DNA of 64,000 nucleotides, from the NCBI GenBank assembly GCA_030435675.1, contig CM059621.1, positions 5,890,001 to 5,954,000 on the forward strand. The letters are read 5' to 3'. The translations under genes were made by a program, and so were the position numbers. The notes beneath the pieces were generated by a model, which saw only the letters and a list, made by a program, of their open reading frames with translations, ran no database searches and had not been told where the DNA came from. Position 1 is the first letter of the stretch. Every line of letters starts with the position of its first letter. This document shows, one piece after another, positions 35,594-46,039 of this stretch. This DNA is from Steinernema hermaphroditum (taxonomy: Eukaryota; Nematoda; Chromadorea; Rhabditida; Steinernematidae).

Positions 35594-36544
35594 ATGTCTG
35601 GCGACCTTGTCAACGTCTTTCTCTACTACTCCCTCAGCATCTTCTGTGTCCTACTTGGAATCCCCTTTTTCTACATCGTTTTGACCAAGTCGCCTCCTTC
35701 ACTTCGCGTCTATCGCAATACCATCCTGAACCTAGCCATTTGGTATTTTGTGGCTATGACCAGTTTCGGGCTTTTCCTACAACCCATCTACACAACGATC
35801 GACTCGAAATCTTGTGCGAAATTCGTCGGATTGGCCAGTTTTGTGGGTCCCAGAACGGACATCGCCTTTCTTTTCCTAAGCGTCGTTGCATGCGACAACG
35901 TAGCTAAAGCGCTTTGCATCTGCTTCTTCTACAGATATGCTCAATTGGGCCGCTTTAACGAACCGTCTTCTATCAGATCCTACCGCATAACAGCGATGTG
36001 TGTGGGCCTTCACGTCATCGGATCCATTTTAGCCGGGATATTCACCTATGTTCTGGTTCTTTCTTCTCATTTCATTGAACACGATGGCCTCTCGCATATC
36101 TGCTTTGACGACACAAACTACTACATGGTTATGCGCCTGTCGCTTATCGCTGGAATAGCGTTCGCTGTCGCAAGTGTCACAATTACCATTATGGGCGTCA
36201 TGACCATAACAGTGCTAAGATCACAAAAAGTACACATGACAAAGCAGACCTATAAAATACACCTCTTGTTGACACTTAATTTGCTCTTCCTTGTATTTCT
36301 CCCCGTCACTTTCAGTGGTGTTCCTATCTTTGTGTGCTGTTACAGTGTCTACGTCCGATCGGAGTATATGTACACCACCATCTCGGTGGCAAACCACTGT
36401 CCCTTCTTCGACCTCTTCTCCACATGCGTTGTAACACTCGTCTTCATCACACCATACAGGAACAGCCTGAAGAGGATGCTTTGTTATGGCACCGAGTCGA
36501 TTTGTCCTGTTGTAAGTAGAGTAGCGACATCCATGCAACAGTGA
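35594..36544 (+). CDS. Str-superfamily 7TM chemoreceptor, intronless
   Basis: A 316-residue single-exon receptor, paralogous to the gene at 1384-2343: KSPPSLRVYRNTILNLAIWY after TM1, C-x-KFVGLAS, CICFFYRYAQL at the TM3 end and VFITPYRNSLKRM after TM7. The start chosen is the ATG at 35594, following TTTTCTAG and TTCAACA, which looks like a trans-splice acceptor. AATAAA at 36575 fits its 3' end. Exact family (srd, srh or sri) is uncertain. The 33 kb between this paralogue and the one at 1384 holds unrelated genes, so duplication was not a simple local tandem. Confidence 0.85.
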   Translation: MSGDLVNVFLYYSLSIFCVLLGIPFFYIVLTKSPPSLRVYRNTILNLAIWYFVAMTSFGLFLQPIYTTIDSKSCAKFVGLASFVGPRTDIAFLFLSVVACDNVAKALCICFFYRYAQLGRFNEPSSIRSYRITAMCVGLHVIGSILAGIFTYVLVLSSHFIEHDGLSHICFDDTNYYMVMRLSLIAGIAFAVASVTITIMGVMTITVLRSQKVHMTKQTYKIHLLLTLNLLFLVFLPVTFSGVPIFVCCYSVYVRSEYMYTTISVANHCPFFDLFSTCVVTLVFITPYRNSLKRMLCYGTESICPVVSRVATSMQQ

Positions 36545-36599
36545 CTCAATAATAAGGTTGCATTTTGAACTGTATCGAATAAAATGAGTCATGAGGATA

Positions 36600-36790
36600 G
36601 TTGTAGTACCTGGTGACACGATATCAGCGCGAAATTTTCAGCGTGAAGACATTTAGCGCGAAACCCTGCAGTGTTCGCCTTCGCGTAGATTGCCTTCGCG
36701 CAGATCGCTTTCGCGCTAATTGTCGTTCGCGCTAATTGTCGTTCGCGCAGATTGCCTTCGCGCAGATCGCCTTCGCTTTTTTGTTCCCAA
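36600..36790 (+). repeat. Short GC-rich tandem repeat (TTCGCGC-type)
   Basis: Units resembling TTCGCGCAGATTGCC and TTCGCGCTAATTGTC recur about eight times at 36670-36780. The same phrase appears again at 37108-37140, after the dispersed repeat, and as a single unit near 35028. Confidence 0.7.
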
Positions 36791-36811
36791 CTTGCTTTCG
36801 CAACCAGCCGG

Positions 36812-37099
36812 TCTCAAACCTTTTATTGAATGGAAACGTTCATCTCGATAAAATAAAGGGAGTTACTATTCTACGGGTCTTTCATTTTTCATCAGTCCAT
36901 TCGCTCTCTTTCTGAAGTCCGAATGATTTGAGTGATCGGTCGTTCCCGGCCGTCGTTACTGGCGCAGTGATCACCAACCTATGGTGGCTGACGTGGAACG
37001 TAAGCCGAATCACATCTCGCCTGGAAGTCAGCACTGTCCGACCGCCCGCACCACCGTCTGAAGCTGAAGAATCACTTCCACAGAGTCTGCCTCGCCAAA
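36812..37099. repeat. Dispersed repeat copy 1 (288 bp)
   Basis: Starts TCTCAAACCTTTTATTGAAT and ends CTGCCTCGCCAAA. Nearly identical to 40626-40906; differences are a handful of substitutions and an 8-9 bp gap at the ATCACCAAC stretch. No coding capacity of note. Confidence 0.85.
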
Positions 37100-37332
37100 C
37101 GCTAACTGTCGTTCGCGCAGATTGCCTTCGCGCTGAAAGTTTCGCGCTGATGTCATGTAGCCGTAGTACCTCAATAAAATTGCACTCATGCGAGCCCTTA
37201 TTTTGAATAAAAAAGAGATTTTCTAGTTATTAGCCGAAAACAGTAACTCTATCCCATGAACACTTTTCATCCGCGCACGGTTTCTCTGACGGCAAACCGT
37301 ATAGCAAATTCCCTCTCCGAAGCAGATGCGAA

Positions 37333-37530
37333 TCCCGAAGCCGCTCGTGTGCCGCAAACGCCCCGAGAAGCAGAAGATCCGTCGCCATTTCCGGAGTTTT
37401 GCCGAATCTCAGCTGGCCCGTGAAGCACGCCATCTACAACTGGTTCACGCCACGCCAGGAATGAAGCCGGCTACAAGTGATAGCCTTTTGTCTATTTTTC
37501 GGTGACATGCCTTTGATTCATGAAATAAAC
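37333..37530 (+). repeat. AATAAA-ending dispersed element, copy 1
   Basis: Shares with 38189-38352 and 62621-62843 the order CAGAAGATCCGTCGCCATTT, CACGCCACGCCAGG, CTATTTTTCGGTG and ATGCCTTTGATTCATGAAAT ending in AATAAA. Copy 1 can be read as a short basic peptide (KRPEKQKIRRHFRS ...). The conserved polyadenylation signal at one end suggests processed-transcript copies (retropseudogenes or a SINE-like family). Confidence 0.65.
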
Positions 37531-37630
37531 TGTGAATATTGGCTGAACGTTCAAAATGAATGTTTTCTATTTCGCATAACTTCAACAAGGACCACGATCG
37601 AAGATCGAACTTCAGAACATAAGAATCCGA

Positions 37631-37840
37631 TCAACCGTAGTAATCATAAGGGCATCCTCCGTAATAGTCGTAGAACTGACGTTTGGCGCGAATTGGAGCT
37701 TTGGTAGACGGATGGTGATGGTGATGGTGGCGATGGGGACGACCGGGAAGTGCAACGGGAGGGTACCCTGCTCTAGAAATGTCGGCGTTGGCCATGAAGA
37801 AGACGAATCCGAAGAAGAGAAGAGCACGGAGAGCGAACAT
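37631..37840 (-). CDS. Small secreted His/Tyr-rich peptide
   Basis: A 69-residue frame beginning MFALRALLFFGFVFFMANA, a good signal peptide. The mature part has six consecutive histidines (residues about 37-43) and, after a KR dibasic site, QFYDYYGGCPYDYYG at the C-terminus. The organisation (signal, spacer, dibasic cleavage, short aromatic peptide) fits a peptide precursor or a cuticle/antimicrobial-like peptide. TTATAAAACA on the minus strand at about 37880 is a fitting TATA box. No introns. I do not recognise a named orthologue. Confidence 0.65.
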   Translation of the reverse strand: MFALRALLFFGFVFFMANADISRAGYPPVALPGRPHRHHHHHHPSTKAPIRAKRQFYDYYGGCPYDYYG

Positions 37841-38188
37841 AGTTGATTGTGAGGATTGTGTGATGTAGGCTGTGTTTTATAAAGCAATAAGCGACCAGAA
37901 ATTTTTCAGATAAGCAGCTTAGGGTAGGCGACGGATCGATGTTTGTTGTGAACATGATATTTTAAGTATTGTTGCATTATGGCTATCTAGGATACGATTG
38001 AATACCACAAAAGGAAAACATGATCACATGTAGACATGCTATTATATTATTGTATTTTGCTATAGATATTTGAACGTCACGCAGTGCACACTGGACCACC
38101 AGCAACCAAAGAAGTAATGTTCGCTCATGTTCCCATGTACGCTGCCGAATATATGCTTTCGCTAGAAGACTCGTAAATACCCATCTGA

Positions 38189-38352
38189 GGTATGCTCGTG
38201 GCCTCGAGAAGGAGCAAATCCGTCGCTATTTCAGGAGTCTCGCCGATGCCCCATGAAGCACACCGACATTAACGCCACGCCAGGAATGAATGTCGGTGTC
38301 TCTATTTGTCGGTGTCATGCAAGGCAAAATGCCTTTGAGTCGTGAAATAAAG
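38189..38352 (+). repeat. AATAAA-ending dispersed element, copy 2
   Basis: A shorter, more diverged copy of the 37333-37530 element: AAATCCGTCGCTATTTCAGG, CACGCCAGGAATGAA, TTGTCGGTGTCATGCAAGG and GAAATAAAG at the end. It carries internal deletions relative to copies 1 and 3. Confidence 0.6.
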
Positions 38353-39273
38353 TGGAAGGCTGACATAAAATATGGAGATGTCATCCAAGGAAGTACACTA
38401 CAAATGTTTCAATTTGTAGAGTACTTCAGAAAAATGGTTTTTAGTTAGACCTTTACTAAGACACTGACGCTATCAATTCCGCTGCCGTCATGATGTGAAC
38501 ACACGAATGTGAACACCGCGGGTTCCAATGAAACGCTGCATCTGAAGTTCTTTTGAAATTGTTGCTCGAGAATGTGGGGCTAAATCAGTGATGGTATTCG
38601 CGTCGCGAAGCCGAGTAGGATTTCAAAAAAAGGGAAGTCCGAACTAAATGTTGGGTGCTTCAACGAACACCGTCAATTATTATGATAACCCATTGTGATT
38701 GAGGAACTGAAATTGAGCTCCAATCCTTAAACTCAATTTCTCACGTTCCGTTAGCATTGGATTGTATTGGAAGTTAAACATTTCCCCAATTTGCGGTTTC
38801 CCCAAGTCCCAAAATTTGCGAATGGTCCCCCCGTTCAGGTGGATTTGCACGATTCCTTGCTTCGATTTTTTTCATTCGATTCAAACGATTCGAAACGCTT
38901 TGTTGATGATGTGATTTGAAGAGTTGTACAAACATGACGGCTCTCGTTGTTCATGGCAGATTTCCTCTTCACAGTAGTTTCATACCTTGCGTTCGCTTCA
39001 ATTGAGGTTTCATGAAACCGTTCAGAAATTGACATCTTCTCCATTCAGCATTTTCCTCAACCTGAAGAGCACTTCTATCATAAGATCACTTTTCCCCTAA
39101 AAGGTCTCTCTACGCGGAGTTCTTTTTTCGATGTTCGAAGACCGAACTCCAAGACCATCTCTATATTCCAAAATGCCACGTGATATGTATTTACAAACAC
39201 AAAACATAGTTATTTATTCACAATTAATACAATATTCGGCTAAAGCCACATCATGTCCAAACAGCATATCGAT

Positions 39274-39561
39274 TCAGAGCTTTTTTGTCAGTCGGAATGG
39301 TACTGGTCCGCCATTGGGAAGTCGTCGAAAGCAAAGATCTCCGCCGGCCTCACACAAAGTAATTTGTATATGGACCATTAAGCAGTGATGCCGAGATAAC
39401 TCTGAATTTTCAAATCTTCCCTTTGTCTTTATATCGTCCCAAGCCGACACAAATCCTAATACCGTATTAGTCTCTAAATCCGCCAATTCTTCAAAGAATG
39501 GCATTACAGGGTGGAATTTGGCGAAGCTCTTTCCACACAGACCAAATAAAAATTCGTGAAG
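39274..39561 (-). pseudogene. Unassigned coding fragment
   Basis: The minus strand is open for about 95 codons with protein-like composition (FGLCGKSFAKFHPVMPFFEE, then LGFVSAWDDIKTKGRF and LCEAGGDLCFRRLPNGGPVP). It is closed upstream by TGA with no acceptor, so it would be a partial or decayed exon. I cannot name a family. Confidence 0.25.
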
Positions 39562-39823
39562 TCAATTTTGAGAAGTGGAAAATCTGTTTTAAAAATATGA
39601 AATCTAAATCTGTTAGAGGGTGAAGATGGTATTTCGTGGAACCAGCGCATGTGACTAACGGGACAACAATAACCGAGATTACATTCGAGCTGCTAAAATT
39701 AGGGAGAAGGTCTGAAATTAGGCGACAGTAATAATTTCTGTGCCTATCGAGAGTTGCTTAAACGCCGGCGGAAAGTGACTAAGAATGTTATCCATTTGAA
39801 AGTCAATGAGACGGAGTGAACAA

Positions 39824-39896
39824 ACGTTATGTTCTATAGTGGTGAGTATCCGCGCCTGTCACGTGCGAGACCCGGGTTCGATTCCCGGCCGGGGAG
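39824..39896 (+). pseudogene. tRNA-Asp-like relic
   Basis: The segment TATAGTGGTGAGTATCCGCG, then CCTGTCACG (anticodon GTC in a 7-base loop) and a perfect T-arm CCGGGTTCGATTCCCGG followed by CCGGGGAG, matches eukaryotic tRNA-Asp from the D-loop to the 3' end. The 5' acceptor strand (about CGTTATG) cannot pair with CCGGGGA, so the gene is broken or is the head of a tRNA-derived SINE. Confidence 0.7.
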
Positions 39897-40625
39897 TGAT
39901 CTTTTCCTTTATCGGTTAGGGGGCCAAGGAGATATGGGATACTGACCCGTAGGTTGTGCCTTTGAAGTTGGTGGTGCATTTAGAGCGTCCGCGAACTAAA
40001 AACATGGGGTTGAACTTGAAACTAAGATGCCTATCAGACGATTTTTGGGTTAGCGGCATATCGTAGGACTAACTAATAGATTAATTCTACCTCTATGTCA
40101 TTATTTGGCCTTTGCTCTCATCCAAGCGAAGTAGAATCTTCCATCTAAAGTTTTACGTATTGTTTTCTATGCTTTTCACGTATTCCTCTATTCATAAAGG
40201 CTATGTTTACTATTAAATGTCATTATCTAAATACGGCTACATTAATGTTACGTGACTCAGATAAAAGGCGATTGTCTCACTAATCTTTAGCTTTTCTGAA
40301 AACGTCAAAACGAAACTGATCTATGAGATTCTGAAAACACAAAGATCGGTCACCTGCTTTGCCAACGTTTACCGTATATCTGATCCAAACATGTCGCGAA
40401 TTTCACATTTTAGACTTAGACTGATTGTGACAATTCGACAAAATATGATAAAAACAGATATAAGATGCACTTACTTTGGGGAAATATATGCTTTGTGTTA
40501 GGACAATCTTCAAAAATCCAAATTCAATAGGTGTCATCTTATCTACTCAGCCAGAGTACATTATTATAGGAACGTCCATTATATGCAATTATTTTTTTGA
40601 GACTCAAATCTTTTTGAGACTCAGA

Positions 40626-40906
40626 TCTCAAACCTTTTAATGAATGGAAACGTTCATCTCGATAAAATAAAGGGAGTTACTATTCTACGGGTCCTCCATT
40701 GTTTGTCAGTCCATTCGCTCTCTCTCTGAAGTCCGAATGACTTGAGTGATCGGTCGTTCCCGGCCGTCGTTACTGGCGCAGTGACCTATGGTGGCTGACG
40801 TGGAACGTAAGCCGAATCACATCTCGCCTGGAAGTCAGCACTGTCCGACCGCCCGCACCACCGTCTGAAGCTGAAGAATCACTTCCACAGAGTCTGCCTC
40901 GCCAAA
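40626..40906. repeat. Dispersed repeat copy 2 (281 bp)
   Basis: Same sequence and orientation as 36812-37099, lacking its ATCACCAAC stretch. The 3.5-kb spacing and high identity indicate a recent duplication or transposition. Confidence 0.85.
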
Positions 40907-42188
40907 GGATAGAGCTTCTTTGCCGCTTCGAAGCCTGCGCACACTGGTGAGATAGCTTCAAGTCTGGCGTCGTGTCCTGCGCCGAAGAAAGAAGATAACC
41001 AGTGACTACGGTGAACTAAGCCGAAGCCATCCGAACCGGCTCGGCTCGGATGGCTTCGAGTCAGCCCCAGGACACCGCAGCGTATACTGAGTCGGCCCAC
41101 AAACATGTATGCGCTAATTTCTATTTTTGACGGTTTGTATTCTATACATAAAATTGTAAATGGCAACCCATGCAAAATGAATACTATCTGCTTGAATCTG
41201 TTTAAAAATGCATACACGCGTTTATAGAAAATGGTTGAATTGTTGAAAATACGGAGTACAAAATACGCCCGCAAAAAGAAAAAACACAATTTCAGTTCTT
41301 ACGCATGAAGTTATTTTTCAATTTTTGGACAATTATGATTAAGTGTTTTAAGTGCTAAATAATCAAACAAACGAACGGGTGTTATTTTTATAGGTTTGAA
41401 CCAGAGATGCTGACTCGGTGGAAAAACTTGAGCCGAACGGCTTGGACTCCGGCTCCTGGTTTTAACTCTTTTGAGCACACTTTTCTCACACAGTCCGCTC
41501 ACCCACCTTGTTCACCTTTTTTCGCGTAGTTGTCGTATATTTGAACTGAACTTGCACCGTACGGGAACACCGACATAATTGTGCCGTATGATTGGGCAAC
41601 ACAACGCTTAAATACTTTCGTGAACGTTTCCAACCGACGTTTGCCGTACAAACTTTTGGATTGTTGATGTTGCGCACAGACTCAGACATGCCCTTGCCGT
41701 GTCTAGACTGTCCCACAAGTCCATACATAAGGATTAACATCTCAGTGCTAAAGGGGGAAGTAGTGTTTAAGAAGCAAGAAAACATTCTCATCGGTGAGAG
41801 CAAAACCAACACCAAAACACTGTGGGAGACAGTTACGCGCTTCGCCATCATAACAGCCGTTCTGAGCCATGATAGTGTTTTCACCAGCTGTTTCGTTCTT
41901 TCTTCTTTTTAAACCGTATGAGGAGCGGAATTTTGTAAAAAAAAAAAACAGAGGCCAGCTGCTCGTAGGCCATCTGCCATTGCACTCAGTTACTCTTTTT
42001 TAAATGGCAATAGTACGTCATTAAATGTATTTTCGAGCTCTGCACTTAAATGTACTCAGGTCATGACCGAAGTGGTTCTGTATATAAATCCGGTGCGCCC
42101 GCCTAGGGTGCATCAACTACTGTCTTTCAGTAGTACTGTTGTGGGTACGACAGTTATACAATAGAGTCATTTCAGGAAATCAGCGATC

Positions 42189-44170
42189 ATGGCCCTTACC
42201 AACTGGAGCATTTCTACGGAAACTCTATTCTATGCGGCGCGATACATTGTGCCAATATACGCAGTTTTAACTGTCCTGTCAAATATCTTCAATTTCATAA
42301 TCATTATTGTTACTGTGAGGTAAGCATCAAAGATATTGTATATAAACCCGGCTGCGCGCGAATTCGCGCCCTCCAGGTACTAAAAGCCAATTAGCCTGTA
42401 GCCCTGCGGGCGGCAAGATTGGCGCTCATGGATAGGGCTGAAGTTGGGGCCAAAAACCATAGCCCTGCGGGCGGCAAGATTGGTGCTCATGGATAGGGCT
42501 GAAGTTGGGGCCTAAAACTGTAGCCCTGCGGGCGGCGAGAAACCATAGCCCTGCGGGCGGCAAGATTGGCGCTCATGCAAAAAGCTGAAGTTGGGGCCTA
42601 AAACTGTAGCCCTGCGGGCGGCGAGAAACCATAGCCCTGCGGGCGGCAAGATTGGCGCTCATGCAAAAAGCTGAAGTTGGGGCCTAAAACTGTAGCCCTG
42701 CGGGCGGCAAGACACCATAGCCCTGCGGGCGGCAAGATTGGTGCTCATGCAAATTGCTGAAGTTGGGGCCTAAAACTGTAGCCCTGCGGGCGGCAAGATT
42801 GGCGCTCATGTAAATGGCTAAAGTGGGCGAAAAAACTGTAAAGTTTCAGGAAACTCGAACCGAAAACACTGCTGGTTACAAAATAGGCAAAAAAATCACT
42901 CAAAAACAGCAAAAAAAACTCAAAGCCTAGCATCGCCAGAGAGATAGTGGAAGTAGAGCACTACCATCTCAACTGTCTGTGTGGCTCATTGCGAACGTTC
43001 TCTGTTTGTAAGCGGGCGGTGTCGGGTTCGGTTCCCCTCGGGGTCCTTATTTTGTGTGGGTGTTTCCGTGTAGTCTAGAGCAAACATCTAAACTTCCCTA
43101 AATGCACTGGTCGTTTAAGCTAATCTTTATTCTCTTTTGCTATCTAGGACAGATGGTTGTCATCTCTTTTTCACTTTACAAACTAACATATTTAGCCTAA
43201 GATTAGTGCTGATCGGATAAGAGTTATCCGCCAAAGTTGACCCAAAATTAAATACAACGTTGAAGACGTACTCGTTTAGGAACAAGCATCTGCACAACGT
43301 ATGCAACATTCTAATAGCCATCCAAGCGTTCGGAGACGCTTCAATCACGTGGACTGTTCCTGTTATGGTGTACAATGCATATGTAAAAAATCTCATTCCA
43401 ATCTCGACATGCTACTGGATCCATGTGCTTCCTACCACCTCCATGAACTTTGCTACCTTGATGATTCTCTTCATTGGTATAGATCGTTTGTTTGTTGTAA
43501 CATATCCGACAAGGTAGATACTGGGCAACAATTCCACTTTCCGGACATGCCTCATTTTCAGATACGCCTCAGTGAATAAGATGAGATATTTAACCGGCTT
43601 GCTCGTCATCTGTGTCTGCTACTCAGCAGCTAACCTTACAGCCACCTATGTCACTCGCAGCGACGACATGGTGTTGTGCTACTTGGCCGATGCGATGACA
43701 GGACGTGGAAAGGACTTTTGGGGACTCACCCAAGTTCTCATTAATATCTCCGTGGTGGTTGTATACAGTAAATTGAGAAATGGGCTTAAAAAGCGGAGTG
43801 GCGCTCTTACACGCACAACCAGAATATTCCGATCGATCTATCTTATCATGGTATTTTACATATGCGGATGGGTTGTCACCGTATCTCTCATTATGACCAC
43901 CAGAGTATTCATTTCTGAGTAAGCATTCTTCATAGGGCAGAGTGCAGTAACAGTTATTTTAGTATCAATCTCACGCAGATCTGCGAAATGGCCGTTGGAA
44001 TATTCGCCACTGTGGAGCTCATCATTCCGTTCTGTGTCTACTTCCACTGCGCTCAAGTGTATCGGAAAGCAATACTGAATCTCTTCGGGAGGACTCCTAA
44101 AATTGAAGTTTTAGCGTGTTCGGTAAATCTCTCCAGTCCCAACCATCTGTCAGGAAGGGACCTGATTTAA
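42189..44170 (+). CDS. Srsx-like 7TM chemoreceptor, four exons
   Basis: Exons 42189-42314, 43266-43513, 43562-43918 and 43966-44170 give 311 residues. TM1 is in exon 1 (VLTVLSNIFNFIIIIVT); exon 2 has NKHLHNVCNILIAIQAFGDA (TM2) and ILFIGIDRLFVVTYP (TM3 with the D-R motif), followed by YASVNKMRYLTGLLV, all typical of the Srsx group. The last exon ends in a short cytoplasmic tail. Introns 2 and 3 are 47-48 bp, but intron 1 is 951 bp and holds a minisatellite and a tRNA-like sequence. The first splice is the least certain part: donor GTGAGG after codon 42 and acceptor TTGAAG at 43265 keep the frame, but the acceptor is weak. Confidence 0.75.
42385..42830 (+). repeat. GC-rich minisatellite in receptor intron 1
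   Basis: Units of about 75 bp and 30 bp alternate, each beginning TAGCCCTGCGGGCGGCAAGA and continuing TTGGCGCTCATG ... GCTGAAGTTGGGGCC. GCCCTGCGGGC in each unit is a 4-bp-stem inverted repeat. About nine TAGCCCTGCGGGCGG starts are present. Upstream at 42356-42369 lies the perfect palindrome GCGCGAATTCGCGC. Confidence 0.85.
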
Positions 44171-44791
44171 TATGTATATATGTATATTTTATGCATAGTT
44201 TCCAGTATTATTTGTTGAAACAATAGGCTTCTCTTATTACGACTGAAAGGACATGTGTTTCACTCACAATGCTAGGTAGAAACGTACACCTGATAAAATG
44301 ATGCGCCGAGATATGAATTAAAATTAGTACAAGGAAAGGTTTGAATGACCTGCCGTGCAAAAGGTGTAATGACAACAGCTGAATTAAAGTGATTATGTTT
44401 TTTATGGTGATCTTTTGGTTAGGCTTGGGATACCGTCTCCAAGCGAAGCCAGAAGAATAATAAGGTCAGCGAAGACCAACGAAGCAACGGAATTCGGGAA
44501 GAATTCGGAATAGCGGCCAAAAGGATTCTTAGACGACCAAAAGTTGGAATATCAGTCAAAGTGTTTAGACATGTCCGGGGAAAAGGCCAGCCCTGTAGTT
44601 GTGGTGTCGATGGCAAACTTCGGCTTTCTCCTGACATGTCTAGACAGTTAGACTTTTGGCCGCTATTTGCTAATAGAGCCCATGGTTCTTATGTTAATTT
44701 TCGTCTTTCTTGCCTTACTTATGCCCTGTATTCGCTGTTATCATATGTTTCGAATTTACGAATTTACGAATTTATTGCGATATCTAACATA
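44171..44791. other. Intergenic with a small inverted-repeat element
   Basis: The only structure seen is the 157-bp inverted-repeat element at 44510-44666 (separate entry); the remainder is AT-rich. Confidence 0.5.
44510..44666. mobile_element. Miniature inverted-repeat element
   Basis: Perfect 14-bp terminal inverted repeats ATAGCGGCCAAAAG (44510-44523) and CTTTTGGCCGCTAT (44653-44666). A second inner pair, GTTTAGACATGTC and GACATGTCTAGAC, at 44561-44573 and 44634-44646, makes the interior a near-hairpin. No coding capacity, so a MITE-like non-autonomous element or foldback. Its target duplication is not clear. Confidence 0.7.
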
Positions 44792-45975
44792 TTACATGTT
44801 GTCGCACCCCATATTTATCCAACGTCCTCTGGCTTCTTGACGCGCACGGTGCCTCCATCTTTTGCTGCCCAGTGTCTTCGTTAAGTCATCGCTCCATCGG
44901 GTTCGAGGTCTTCCGAGAGGTCTCTTCACAGGCGGGCGCCATTCTTCGAGTTGGTTGTACCACTTTTCCGGGCTTCCGTTCGCCATCTTCCAGGCGAAGT
45001 TCCACTTCCTTTTTCTTGCCGCTTCGTCGATGTCCTTCACTTTCATGACGCCTCGGAGCCACTCATTGGTCCTCTTGTCTATTAGACGGAGTCCGGCCAT
45101 TCGGCGTTCCATCCTTCGCTGAGCGGTCGCAAGCCTCTTCCGCGCTGATTTCGTGAGCGACCAAGTTTCGGAACCGTAGAGCATGGCGGGAAGGACGCAC
45201 TGATCGAAGAGTTTTCGTTTCCATCGCATCAGGACGCTTCTGGAAGTCAGAAAGTCCTTGTACTTCCTGAAAACGTTCCATCCGCTTTGAATTCTTCGGG
45301 TGATCTCCTTGGAGTGGTCTCTTCTCAGCCTGACTTCCTGTCCCAGGTAGACGAAAGCTTCGACTTGCTCGATTTCTTCTCCGTTCACGAGAATCGACGC
45401 TTCTTCTGTTGCCAGGATCTTCGTCTTCTCCCTGTTCATCTTGAGGCCGCTTCTTCGGGACACTTCGTCGAGTTCTGTCACCATCTGTTGCAGCTCTTCT
45501 TCTGTGTTGGCGGTCAACGCGATATCGTCTGCAAATCGAAGATTCGAGAGCTTCGTACCATTGATGTTGATCCCAAAGTCTTCCCAGTCGAGCTCTCTGA
45601 GGACTTCTTTGAGCGTCGCCGTGAAGAGTTTCGGGCTGATGGTATCGCCCTGGCGGACTCCTCGCTGGATCTTGATCGGCACGCGTTCTTCACAGATATG
45701 GACGTAGGACGCGGCTTGATCATAGATCTTCCGCAGCAGGTTGATGATCGCAGCCGGAACTCCTTGACGTTTGATCGCGTTCCACACAGCGGAGTCTTGA
45801 TTTCCACGGAGTCGAACGCCTTCTCAAAATCGATGAAAGCGATGAAGAGCGGTATCCTGTATTCGCGCGTCTTCTCCACCAGAAGATTGACGGCTTGGAG
45901 GTGGTCGACGGTGGAGTAGCTTCTTCGGATATGTTTCATGGATATAATGCCCCAATGAGTTGAGGCGCTTGCCTT
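44792..45975 (-). mobile_element. RTE-type LINE fragment, 5'-truncated and frameshifted
   Basis: The minus strand encodes the C-terminal half of a non-LTR reverse transcriptase: STVDHLQAVNLLVEK, IAFIDFEKAFDSVE (motif A, catalytic D), then after a one-base frame shift near 45790 WNAIKRQGVPAAI, GVRQGDTISPKLFTATL, NLRFADDIALTA (motif C, FADD), LVNGEEIEQVEAFVYLG, VLPAMLYGSETW and the basic tail ending RWINMGCDNM. The endonuclease and N-terminal fingers are missing. After the stop the minus strand has AATAAATTCGTAAATTCG, a short tandem-repeat tail typical of RTE elements. Related to the fragment at 48656-49150 but not identical. Not active because of truncation and frameshift. Confidence 0.85.
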
Positions 45976-46039
45976 ACTGAAGCCGAAAAGGCGAGTTGAA
46001 GTTTGTTGTTTTGAGCTCCGTGCCGGACGCATGTCCAAC

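Larger units (their letters stand above)
37841..42188. other. Gene-poor interval rich in dispersed repeats
   Basis: Contains the second AATAAA-ending element (38189-38352), a tRNA-Asp-like relic (about 39824-39896), the second 281-bp dispersed repeat (40626-40906) and a 13-bp hairpin at 41022-41058. A possible coding fragment is listed at 39274-39561. The open frames at 41486-41912 on both strands do not resemble known proteins and have no splice context. Confidence 0.5.

Noticed and set aside
39824..39896. Functional tRNA-Asp gene
   Set aside because: The 5' acceptor strand does not pair with the 3' strand, so a mature tRNA could not form.
41486..41912. Overlapping 106- and 132-codon frames on opposite strands
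   Set aside because: Neither has recognisable domains, splice context, signal peptide or paralogue; treated as chance open frames.
45287..45919. 210-codon plus-strand open frame
   Set aside because: Antisense of the RTE reverse-transcriptase fragment, which has recognisable catalytic motifs on the minus strand.
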